In this document: in pieces, positions 1 through 6,517 of the stretch | Layout of the letters: each line of letters starts with the position of its first letter | Position numbering within the stretch: position 1 is the first letter of the stretch | From: Phycisphaeraceae bacterium | Lineage (GTDB): Bacteria > Planctomycetota > Phycisphaerae > Phycisphaerales > Phycisphaeraceae | Assembly (NCBI GenBank): GCA_003552605.1 | Contig: PUNN01000348.1 | Location: 1 to 22,204 of the forward strand | Reading direction: 5' to 3' | Length of the DNA: 22,204 bases | Position numbers and translations under genes: made by a program | The notes under the pieces: generated by a model | What the model was told of the DNA's origin: nothing | Database searches by the model: none | The model's input: only the letters and a program-made list of their open reading frames with translations

Positions 1-1
1 C

Positions 2-1918
2 CAAACCCATAATTTTGCCGATCAAGAAGGTATTGAATGTGGGGCTGTTGAGCTCGACGAGAGCATCATATTCCAGACCCATAACTTTATACGAGAAACC
101 TTTACGCTTCCTTCTCCTGTTTTAGAAGAGTCTTTTATATATCAGACTCATAACTTCATCGACCAAGAAGAGTTGGTAACGGGGTCTTCTATACTTCAGG
201 ATAGTTTTATATGGCAAAACCATAAGGTAGGCACGGGCGAAACCATTACTACTGGCGCACCTATTTTCGACCCTGAAACCTTGTTTATATTTCAGTGGCA
301 TAACTTTATCCAAGAAGGGTTCGCGACAGGGTCGCCGTTGCTGGCCGACTCCTTTATCTATCAGACACACAACATCATAGACCAAGAAGAGTTGGTAACG
401 GGCGCCCCTGAAGTAGTGGACGCATTCAAGGGGTCTGGGTATCTATTGATTCCTGCGAATCTGATATCAGAGCCTCCTTCAATATCTTCTATTAACCTTA
501 TATCCCAGCATAAGCTGGGCGCATGGGATCTCTGGTGGGTTCCGTTATCCGGCCGGCCGGTAGTGAGCGCCTCCTCCCTCAAGACCACACATAAGCTTGA
601 GGTTGATGATACTATCACGGGCGCACCTGAATTAGAAGTAGGTATCAAACTAGTAGCTTACATTTCCATGGATGAGGTGACTCTGGAGACGGGGGAACCT
701 GAAGTCAATGCTGCAGACGTAGATCAGAAGCATCGCATAAAGCATCCTACCTCCATTGCTATGTATCCTCAGGTAAATGCGGACCTAATCCGGCAGACCC
801 ATAAAAATATGGCTCCGCGTAGCTTGCCTAGGAGGATCGTGTTTAACGGGTTCAGATACGAGCCCAAGATAGGTAGCGGTACTTTACAAACAACCCATGA
901 CCTAGGTGCCCAGGACTTAACCTCCGCAGCGCCTGTCTTGGGAGAGGGGAAAATAAAGAAACTGTTCCACTTAGGAGAAGGACACCCCTTAATCGCAGGT
1001 ACCCCTACGATAGAAGCACCGGAGCCGAATCTCAAATTAAGATTCAACGTTGCGCACCTTATAGGCACGGGGGCAGTTCTAAGTGGCAGCGACGTCGCCC
1101 AGTCGCACAATATGTCTGGAGAGACTATATCTTCCCAACGACCATATTTAGATACATCTGAGATATCTGTTCGATTCCTGTTTGGTACAGACGGGATAAC
1201 CCTCTCTCCCATCCATGTAGGTGAATCGGATATCACCCTTTCATTCGCGTTGGAAGCTGAATATATTTCATGGGAGAAACCTGAGACTGGGGAAAGTGAT
1301 CTAGGGCATACCCATAACATGCAAGCGCCTTCACGGGTCCTCGCTCCTCCTTTATTGGGCGCACCTTTATTCAGAATTAAGGAATGGCATTACTTTGGAG
1401 CGCGTAAAATGATTATAGGTATCCCTCAAGTGAATACTGCGGGTATAGATGGGTTCGAGGACCTTCCTGCACCTAAAACTCCAACGGCTTCGCTGGCGTC
1501 GGCTGAAGCTAAACAAACATCCTATGGTAACCAATCTTCAATGCAATTAGGATTCTTACGTCAGTATACTCCTGAACAGATTAAAGACACTTGGTTGCAA
1601 AGCGGTGCATCCGAATCTGATTCCTTTACGCGCGTGCATGGAGGAGGGGGCATCTACAAGGTAAGTGTACCGGAGTCACCCCTACAAGACGCCTTACTCC
1701 TTTTCGTTAAGCCAGTGTACGGCCTCATAGCTTGGGAAGACTTAGAGCTTCGGAAGAACGCCCCTCATCCTTACAACAAGAAGACAGGGACATACATGGA
1801 TGCGATCTACGTATTGCTTTCCCCTGAAGAATGGTTGGCTGTGGAGGATCAAGATCCCGATGAGGCGTTCCGGTCTTTCTACTCCAGAAGAACCCGCATC
1901 CCACTAATTACAGGGTAG
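2..1918 (+). CDS. Repeat-rich virion-type protein, 5' end outside the window
   Basis: The frame is open from base 2, so the true start lies left of the window; 638 residues are visible before the TAG at 1916-1918. Roughly the first 480 residues consist of about 20 degenerate units of 18-24 residues, built around a QTHN/QxH core followed by a TGAP-type turn. One unit reads THDLGAQDLTSAAPVLGEG. Such H...TGAPVLG repeats occur in phage structural proteins, which supports a virion role (tail or baseplate decoration), but the exact role is unknown. The last 130 or so residues (from about base 1550) form a different, non-repetitive domain that resembles the N-terminus of the next gene. Neighbouring repeats are also similar as DNA: 161-183 and 380-402 are identical, which suggests recent internal duplication. 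The gene ends 10 bases before the next start. Confidence 0.75.
   Translation, partial: QTHNFADQEGIECGAVELDESIIFQTHNFIRETFTLPSPVLEESFIYQTHNFIDQEELVTGSSILQDSFIWQNHKVGTGETITTGAPIFDPETLFIFQWHNFIQEGFATGSPLLADSFIYQTHNIIDQEELVTGAPEVVDAFKGSGYLLIPANLISEPPSISSINLISQHKLGAWDLWWVPLSGRPVVSASSLKTTHKLEVDDTITGAPELEVGIKLVAYISMDEVTLETGEPEVNAADVDQKHRIKHPTSIAMYPQVNADLIRQTHKNMAPRSLPRRIVFNGFRYEPKIGSGTLQTTHDLGAQDLTSAAPVLGEGKIKKLFHLGEGHPLIAGTPTIEAPEPNLKLRFNVAHLIGTGAVLSGSDVAQSHNMSGETISSQRPYLDTSEISVRFLFGTDGITLSPIHVGESDITLSFALEAEYISWEKPETGESDLGHTHNMQAPSRVLAPPLLGAPLFRIKEWHYFGARKMIIGIPQVNTAGIDGFEDLPAPKTPTASLASAEAKQTSYGNQSSMQLGFLRQYTPEQIKDTWLQSGASESDSFTRVHGGGGIYKVSVPESPLQDALLLFVKPVYGLIAWEDLELRKNAPHPYNKKTGTYMDAIYVLLSPEEWLAVEDQDPDEAFRSFYSRRTRIPLITG
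143..402 (+). repeat. DNA-level copies of two coding repeats (143-183 and 362-402)
   Basis: Two 41-base segments about 219 bases apart are nearly identical. The last 23 bases (161-183 and 380-402) match exactly and encode DQEELVTG. Most other repeat units of this gene are similar only as protein, so this pair looks like a young duplication or a recombination/conversion product. Confidence 0.8.
1902..1910 (+). promoter_or_regulatory. CACTAATTA motif (putative phage promoter) before the gene at 1929
   Basis: Exact copy of the recurring directional motif, lying inside the last codons of the upstream gene and 18 bases before the ATG at 1929. No Shine-Dalgarno sequence is visible between it and the start. 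Confidence 0.55.
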
Positions 1919-1928
1919 TGATAAGCTT

Positions 1929-3101
1929 ATGCAAATAGCACAGATTGTAGATTTCTTACTTAACTATATGCCTAACAGGCGGCGCGATGCCTGGGTATAC
2001 ATGGGCTCAAACTACGCAACGGTAGAGACGCCCATCTACCATGCTGGTCAGCTGTACAGGATTAACTCCCCTGGCGCACCGCTCCATGACTTCATCATAC
2101 TATGTACTGAGCCTGTGCTCACAGCTGTAGATTGGACAATGTATGACTATGTCAATAAGCAAATACAGCGCACAGATACTCTACATATACCTAATGAGTT
2201 TTTGACCATACTCACAAAATCTGATTTGGATACTATCATCGAGATCTATGATCCCGATTTCGTTCCTTTCTTAGGGATGATGCAATTCGAGGAAAGTGGA
2301 GGGATGGAAGACCGCCCTTCGGTTCTTATCCCAGAAACTGAATTGCACATCATACTGAGGGATGCAGGTATACCTTTCGTGAAGTGGACGGAATTGGAAT
2401 ACGACATAGAGACCATGCGATACCTAATCGTACGACCAGCTGTGGAGATGTTCTACAAATTCTTTCCTATTATTAGAGAAGAGACCATCCCAGTGATGGC
2501 TCAGGGGCGCTTCGAGAAAGAGTTCCCTGACGATCCTAATTTCATACAAGTGAGAGCTGTGTTTGGGACCAATGCCTCTCAAGCCGCAAAGGGTTCAGGA
2601 ATGGGCAACCCTTTCCAGTATTACCGCGACCAGATGATCGGTGGATTGTTTATGGGAGGACACGCCTTCGGTCGACCTCAGGGGAGAGCTGGCAGAGCGG
2701 GTCGGACAATGGGCGCAGCGATGAATCATAATGATGTCATCGGTAATATGTTCCACATGACAACCTACAACAGCATGCTCAATAGATACTCTCGGGTTAA
2801 GTACACATTGAAAGAGGACGGGGTAGAGGGGTACCACACGGGAGCGCGCTACGTAACCATCGAGTGGGGATTCATGAGCCCAGACTGGACAGACATACCC
2901 CATAATAGAAAGATGGAAGTACGTGAGTTAGCGGCAGCGTACGCTCTGAGAACCTTTGGGATGCTCCGCATGCAGGCCCCAGAAAACTCTCCGGGCAAGA
3001 TTGATTATGAAAGATGGTTGTCAAGGGCGGATGAGCTGGAAGAGAAAGTCATGACGCATTGGCACGAGTTCACCAAAGCTATTGCGATCAAGAATCGCTA
3101 A
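1929..3101 (+). CDS. Hypothetical virion-type protein sharing a domain with its upstream neighbour
   Basis: 390 residues. I do not recognise the family. Residues 8 to about 110 align without gaps for some 60 residues with the C-terminal domain of the preceding repeat protein (pattern FL..Y.P...D.W...G, then G..Y, P..PL.D...L...PV....W). The middle (residues about 220-265) is rich in Gly, Met and Arg (e.g. GMGNPF, GGLFMGGHAFGRPQGRAG) and looks flexible; the end is helical and charged. Its place directly after a structural repeat protein, the shared domain, and the strong terminator behind it suggest a virion or assembly protein. The ATG at 1929 has no Shine-Dalgarno but follows a CACTAATTA motif, so initiation from a short leader is likely. 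It is transcribed convergently to the next gene. Confidence 0.7.
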   Translation: MQIAQIVDFLLNYMPNRRRDAWVYMGSNYATVETPIYHAGQLYRINSPGAPLHDFIILCTEPVLTAVDWTMYDYVNKQIQRTDTLHIPNEFLTILTKSDLDTIIEIYDPDFVPFLGMMQFEESGGMEDRPSVLIPETELHIILRDAGIPFVKWTELEYDIETMRYLIVRPAVEMFYKFFPIIREETIPVMAQGRFEKEFPDDPNFIQVRAVFGTNASQAAKGSGMGNPFQYYRDQMIGGLFMGGHAFGRPQGRAGRAGRTMGAAMNHNDVIGNMFHMTTYNSMLNRYSRVKYTLKEDGVEGYHTGARYVTIEWGFMSPDWTDIPHNRKMEVRELAAAYALRTFGMLRMQAPENSPGKIDYERWLSRADELEEKVMTHWHEFTKAIAIKNR

Positions 3102-3133
3102 AAATAAAGCCTCCGAAAGGAGGCTTTTATTTT
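3101..3133 (+). terminator. Bidirectional rho-independent terminator between convergent genes
   Basis: Stem GCCTCC (3109-3114), loop GAAA, stem GGAGGC (3119-3124), flanked by an A-rich run on the left and TTTTATTTT on the right. It therefore has a T-tract in both directions and serves the plus gene ending at 3101 and the minus gene ending at 3155. Confidence 0.88.
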
Positions 3134-3154
3134 GATTATCTTTGTATGCGGTGA

Positions 3155-3847
3155 TTAACTCTGTCGGGCACGTCGAGCTCTCATCTCGAGATCCATGTCC
3201 TTTTGAGCCTGACCACCTTTACGCTTTGCATAAGGGTCTGCTTTCTTCACATCCACGTCGCCCTGTATAAGATCTTGTAGGTCGCTCAGCACATCATAGA
3301 CATCGCTATCGTGGGCAACTCTGTAATACTCAATGAGGCTCTGGATCTCAGTAATGAGTTCTTCTCTACTTTTTGAGGTTAAGCGCGATTCTTTAATCCC
3401 CCGTCGCTTCAATTCCCTTTTGATAGCCTGGAGTTGTAGCTGACGGGCAGATCCTGCTCCTGAAGGGTCTAACTCTCCATCCAGATCCATGAGTTCTTCG
3501 TCTGAGAAACCTTTCACTCTGTTGACCACGGCGTCGGGGGTCATATCTCGACCCGCTGGATCCTTCTTGCTTGAGGGCCATGACATCCCCTTATTAAATG
3601 TCTTCTGGAACCCTTCCACAATATCTAAGGCGTGTTGCAATTTCTTGGTCTTACCTTCTTTCATGTAGATGTACCACTTATCATCGTCGTCAGCTGCGAA
3701 GGTAACATCCTTATCTTTGTGTTTTTCTTCTGCGGCTTCTCGGGCGGCTGCACTATCTTCATAAGGCCCTGACAGCAACGACCCACCAGTATCCTCTGCT
3801 TCCTCGGGGGTAGTGGCTTCAAGTATTAGCTTATTCATGTTTCTCAT
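3155..3847 (-). CDS. Hypothetical charged, mostly helical protein
   Basis: 230 residues, family not recognised. The N-terminal 60 residues are acidic and Ala-rich; residues about 100-150 (helix-rich, with FSDEELMDLDGELD and QLQLQAIKRELKRRG) and 155-200 (KSREELITEIQSLIEYY) look like amphipathic helices; the C-terminus is basic. No membrane segment or signal peptide. An AGGAG Shine-Dalgarno lies 6 bases before the ATG at 3847, which settles the start; a second ATG three codons in is less well placed. A CACTAATCT motif (3871-3879) precedes it, just downstream of the terminator of the preceding minus-strand gene, so it is probably its own transcription unit. A capsid-core, scaffold or internal virion role is possible from the charge pattern but is only a guess. 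Confidence 0.65.
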   Translation of the reverse strand: MRNMNKLILEATTPEEAEDTGGSLLSGPYEDSAAAREAAEEKHKDKDVTFAADDDDKWYIYMKEGKTKKLQHALDIVEGFQKTFNKGMSWPSSKKDPAGRDMTPDAVVNRVKGFSDEELMDLDGELDPSGAGSARQLQLQAIKRELKRRGIKESRLTSKSREELITEIQSLIEYYRVAHDSDVYDVLSDLQDLIQGDVDVKKADPYAKRKGGQAQKDMDLEMRARRARQS

Positions 3848-3870
3848 CTCAAACTCCTATAATCTGTTAT

Positions 3871-3879
3871 AGATTAGTG
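3871..3879 (-). promoter_or_regulatory. CACTAATCT motif (putative phage promoter) before the minus gene at 3847
   Basis: One-mismatch copy of the recurring motif, reading CACTAATCT on the minus strand. Between it and the Shine-Dalgarno the leader can form either of two 6-base-pair stems (TAATCT/AGATTA or CTATAA/TTATAG). The second abuts the AGGAG. Confidence 0.5.
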
Positions 3880-3880
3880 C

Positions 3881-3910
3881 AAAAAGAAACCCGATCCGAA
3901 GACCGGGTTT
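3881..3910 (-). terminator. UUCG-capped terminator of the minus gene 3945-5099
   Basis: On the minus strand a 10-base-pair stem (arms 3910-3901 and 3896-3887, one G-U pair) is capped by TTCG and followed by a TTTCTTTTT-type tract. This is a textbook rho-independent terminator. Confidence 0.9.
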
Positions 3911-3944
3911 GCCGTATTTTTTTACGCCACTGAGCTGTTTTTGT

Positions 3945-5099
3945 TTACTGGTCTCGTTTCGCAAGCGCTTCCCTAATACGTCGACGAATGGCTACACGTT
4001 TCTTGGCCTCGTTCATACGAGAGATTGCCTGACCTGGGAACTTGCCAGCTTTCTTTACTGACTCTCCCTTCTTGTCAGACGCACTGCCGTGTGTTGGCCA
4101 GTTATGTCCTTTCTGCGTTCCCTTAGCTTTCTTGGGATACTCGGTCTTGGTGTTTTTCTGCTTCTGAATACCTGTCTGGGTTTTCTTAGGCATGCCAGGG
4201 AATTTCACTTGCGCGCCGGGAGCAGGTCCACCGGTGCTGAAGAGAGCCTCACGGATTTCAGCACGGATCACATCCAAAGCCTCGCGAAGCTTAGCTTCTT
4301 GTACTTTCAGGTTATTGTGGACCTTAATACCCTTCTGGGTATAATCGTGATTCTTTCCGTTCTCTTTGAGGGACTTGCGCACCTTGGAGTACACATCAGC
4401 TCGCTTCTCTTGAATAGCTTTAAGAGTCTCACGTCCTTTGAAAAGGGAAGCTCGGAGCTCTTTTACTTTCTTTTTTTTCTTGGACTCTTTCTCGTCCTCA
4501 TCTTCCTCTTTGGAAGCTTTCTTTTTCTTCTCCGCTAGACGTCGACGTCTGAGAGCTTCTTGGATCTTGGCACGGATTTCTTTTTTCCGCTCTTCCAATC
4601 CCATCTCATCATCATCTTCGAGTTCGTACTCGTCTTCATCTTCAATAAAGATGTCGTCGTCCAGGAGCTCGTCATCCCCATACTCTTCATCCATCACCTC
4701 ATCAACGGTCTCATCCGCAACGAAGTTCTCGATGTCATCAAGGGCTGATTGGGCGGTATCAATAGCTGCCTGTACGCTGCCAGGCTCATCCTCACCTTCC
4801 TCATCTCCTAGGAAATCCTCGTCATCAAAATCCATCTCTGCATCATCATCGAGGAAGTCATCTTCCGAAAATTCGAGATCCGCATCGTCTTCGAGATCCA
4901 TCTCGACGTCGTCATCATCGGACTCTCGAAGCTTGTTTGTCATCTTCTCTCTGATTTTTTCTCTGAGCTCAGCTCTCTTAGCTTCTTTCTCTTCAGCTAC
5001 AGGGTTGCCAAGATCAAAAGATTCATAAAGAGCCGCAATCGCTGGGTTCGAGATCATTTCCTCCAACTTAGCGTTATCGATGTCTCTTTTCTTAGCCAT
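3945..5099 (-). CDS. Very acidic protein with repeated amphipathic IREAL helices
   Basis: 384 residues from the ATG at 5099, which has a GAGGA Shine-Dalgarno about 7 bases upstream; an in-frame TTG two codons earlier is less likely. Residues about 43-170 are dominated by Asp/Glu; a Lys/Arg/Glu-rich segment follows, and the C-terminal quarter is basic. Four copies of a short amphipathic helix recur along the chain: LREKIREKMTNKLRE, KKEIRAKIQEALRRR, LDVIRAEIREALF and RVAIRRRIREALAKR, the last at the C-terminus. I do not recognise the family. Charge segregation plus a repeated helical module would fit a prohead core or scaffold, or an internal head protein, but this is inference. It has its own motif (5170-5178) and its own UUCG terminator, so it is likely a monocistronic, strongly expressed unit. 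Confidence 0.7.
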   Translation of the reverse strand: MAKKRDIDNAKLEEMISNPAIAALYESFDLGNPVAEEKEAKRAELREKIREKMTNKLRESDDDDVEMDLEDDADLEFSEDDFLDDDAEMDFDDEDFLGDEEGEDEPGSVQAAIDTAQSALDDIENFVADETVDEVMDEEYGDDELLDDDIFIEDEDEYELEDDDEMGLEERKKEIRAKIQEALRRRRLAEKKKKASKEEDEDEKESKKKKKVKELRASLFKGRETLKAIQEKRADVYSKVRKSLKENGKNHDYTQKGIKVHNNLKVQEAKLREALDVIRAEIREALFSTGGPAPGAQVKFPGMPKKTQTGIQKQKNTKTEYPKKAKGTQKGHNWPTHGSASDKKGESVKKAGKFPGQAISRMNEAKKRVAIRRRIREALAKRDQ

Positions 5100-5169
5100 C
5101 TTCAATCCTCACTTGTTAGTCTACGGGTAGATGTTATCACACCACCCAGCTATTGGTTTGTTTCTTCTC

Positions 5170-5178
5170 TAATTAGTG
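5170..5178 (-). promoter_or_regulatory. CACTAATTA motif (putative phage promoter) before the minus gene at 5099
   Basis: Exact copy on the minus strand, about 70 bases before the ATG at 5099, in the 93-base gap between genes. It implies a leader of about 65 bases with a GAGGA Shine-Dalgarno. Confidence 0.55.
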
Positions 5179-5198
5179 GAGCTAGTTGTCGAGAACCT

Positions 5199-5888
5199 TT
5201 ACCAACGAGTCGCGCCATGGGCTGCATCCTCTCCACCTGCATTCATGTATTCCGTCTGCATGTTCTTACTCATCGTCTGTAGTGCGAACTTAAAGTCCGA
5301 CCATCCCTCAATCAAGCGGCGCAGGAACTGCACCTGGCGTCGAGCTGCGACCACACCCATGTACCTATCTTTGTATTCAGCTTTATGGTCTACGCGTACC
5401 ATAGCCTCTATCTCCTTAGAGGAAGCCCATTTCTGTGCACTTAGGCTGTGGGAGTTAACCATCGCTCTCTTTTTTACATACAGGTCGTCCCACCACGTCT
5501 GGAAGTCCTGCTCCTCAGACTCCCTCTCTACCTCGGCGACATTGTATAGGGCCACCAGGGAAGTGTATACATCGAAGTGGTTGGCTAGAGTTTGATTCAA
5601 CTCAAAGAAGGTAACGTTGTTGAAATCTTTCACGGCTTTGGAGTGTCCGTGCATCTGCTTTATCTTGTTCTCTACAAAAGAGAAGAACCCCTGGAGCTTA
5701 GGATGATCCCAGATAGATTCTGCCGGAACATCGCCTTTCTCTAATTCATCTAGCACCTCTGAGATGCCTGATGTATCAATGGGCTTAGATACCGGGCTTT
5801 TGGCTTTTTTATCTTTTTCAAAGTCCTCAACGGCTTTATCCCATTCATCAAAGGGCTGAGAGGATCCACGTACAGGTATGTCACTCAT
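5199..5888 (-). CDS. Possible UvsY-like recombination mediator
   Basis: 229 residues. The N-terminal 45 residues are charged and probably disordered. From about residue 85 on the protein is helical, with a layout that recalls T4-type UvsY: a segment of small charged helices, then KEIEAMVRVDHKAEYKDRY, then RRQVQFLRRLIEGWSDFKFA, ending in a short polar tail. UvsY loads the UvsX recombinase onto single-stranded DNA covered by gp32. The resemblance is by pattern only, and the protein is longer than T4 UvsY (about 137 residues). Its location two genes downstream of the DNA polymerase on the same strand fits replication/recombination. The ATG follows a GGTGATTTATTATAC element by 0 bases with no Shine-Dalgarno, so a leaderless mRNA is possible. 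Alternative: a virion protein. Confidence 0.4.
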   Translation of the reverse strand: MSDIPVRGSSQPFDEWDKAVEDFEKDKKAKSPVSKPIDTSGISEVLDELEKGDVPAESIWDHPKLQGFFSFVENKIKQMHGHSKAVKDFNNVTFFELNQTLANHFDVYTSLVALYNVAEVERESEEQDFQTWWDDLYVKKRAMVNSHSLSAQKWASSKEIEAMVRVDHKAEYKDRYMGVVAARRQVQFLRRLIEGWSDFKFALQTMSKNMQTEYMNAGGEDAAHGATRW

Positions 5889-5903
5889 GTATAATAAATC
5901 ACC
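5889..5903 (-). promoter_or_regulatory. Variant promoter-like element abutting the start codon at 5888
   Basis: Reads GGTGATTTATTATAC on the minus strand directly before the ATG. It closely matches GGTGATTATTATAC at 13243-13256 before the primase gene and shares the TGATTA/TAATTA-like core of the main motif. Confidence 0.35.
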
Positions 5904-5924
5904 GATAACCGAATACTAGGGGTC

Positions 5925-6506
5925 TCATCCGCCGCCAGGGAATTCTATTTGAGTGCGTGCATGATTGGCCAAGATTTGCGGCCGCCGTTTTTCGTAAGCT
6001 TCTATTAAGGCATCCCTGAGTTGAACAGGTAGGGTGGAAGAATCTCCAACGGTACACATGTAGCCCTGAAACGTGATCCCGTAGGATCCAAAATGGGATA
6101 CCATGTTGGTGACACGTAACAACATCATGGTGGGGAGGACTGAATCTGTGCGTGGCCCAGAGTAGTTCTCAACCATCCAAAACAACATGTCATCTTTATC
6201 AAGAATCTTGCTTGCTGCATCAACGTACACAGTGAAACTAGATTCTTGGGACAGCAGGTGGGCAATGGGCTTACCCTCTGAATCCCTACCCAAACGTGTT
6301 TCCATTCCCTCAAGTTCTTCAAAGGGGAACACTACCGGTAGAAACTGAAAGCTATCAATTGATAGTCTCCGTTCATCGTACTGGCTATCGCGGTGAGAGG
6401 TGACGTGGATCACATCCGTATAGATCCCCGAACGAGTGATGTCATTCCGTACGAGGCGGGCATTGCGCTTATCATTATAATAAGATAGTCGGGATTGGAA
6501 ACTCAT
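5925..6506 (-). CDS. Hypothetical protein, possibly virion-associated
   Basis: 193 residues, family not recognised. It begins with a basic, polar stretch (SYYNDKRNARLVRND), followed by a predicted mixed alpha/beta body with TDVIHVTSHRDSQYDERR, FQFLPVVFPFEELEG and SSFTVYVDAASKIL, and ends with a flexible FPGGG tail. No membrane segment. It starts 9 bases after the stop of the truncated DNA polymerase, but nothing in it resembles the missing polymerase fingers or palm (no RxxxKxxxFG, no HDE). There is no Shine-Dalgarno: AACTAATTA overlaps the polymerase stop codon and ends 2 bases before the ATG. Structural (neck or tail) and replication-accessory roles are both open. Confidence 0.6.
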   Translation of the reverse strand: MSFQSRLSYYNDKRNARLVRNDITRSGIYTDVIHVTSHRDSQYDERRLSIDSFQFLPVVFPFEELEGMETRLGRDSEGKPIAHLLSQESSFTVYVDAASKILDKDDMLFWMVENYSGPRTDSVLPTMMLLRVTNMVSHFGSYGITFQGYMCTVGDSSTLPVQLRDALIEAYEKRRPQILANHARTQIEFPGGG

Positions 6507-6508
6507 AG

Positions 6509-6517
6509 TAATTAGTT
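6509..6517 (-). promoter_or_regulatory. AACTAATTA motif (putative phage promoter) before the minus gene at 6506
   Basis: One-mismatch copy on the minus strand. It overlaps the polymerase TAA stop (6518-6516), and ACTAATT is followed by just 3 bases before the ATG, with no Shine-Dalgarno. Confidence 0.5.

Noticed and set aside
143..402. Regular repeats as a CRISPR array
   Set aside because: Repeats are in frame, degenerate at DNA level and translate to a conserved protein motif.
769..1320. 183-codon minus-strand frame inside the repeat protein gene
   Set aside because: No ribosome site or recognisable domain, and it lies wholly inside a gene with clear protein-level repeats.
4438..5028. Long plus-strand open frames rich in Ser (and Phe/Leu) opposite the acidic gene
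   Set aside because: They are the antisense of GAT/GAA-rich codons for Asp/Glu; no ribosome site, and low-complexity composition mirrors the real gene.
5925..6506. Gene after the polymerase as its missing C-terminal half
   Set aside because: No motif B, motif C or other polymerase features in its 193 residues.
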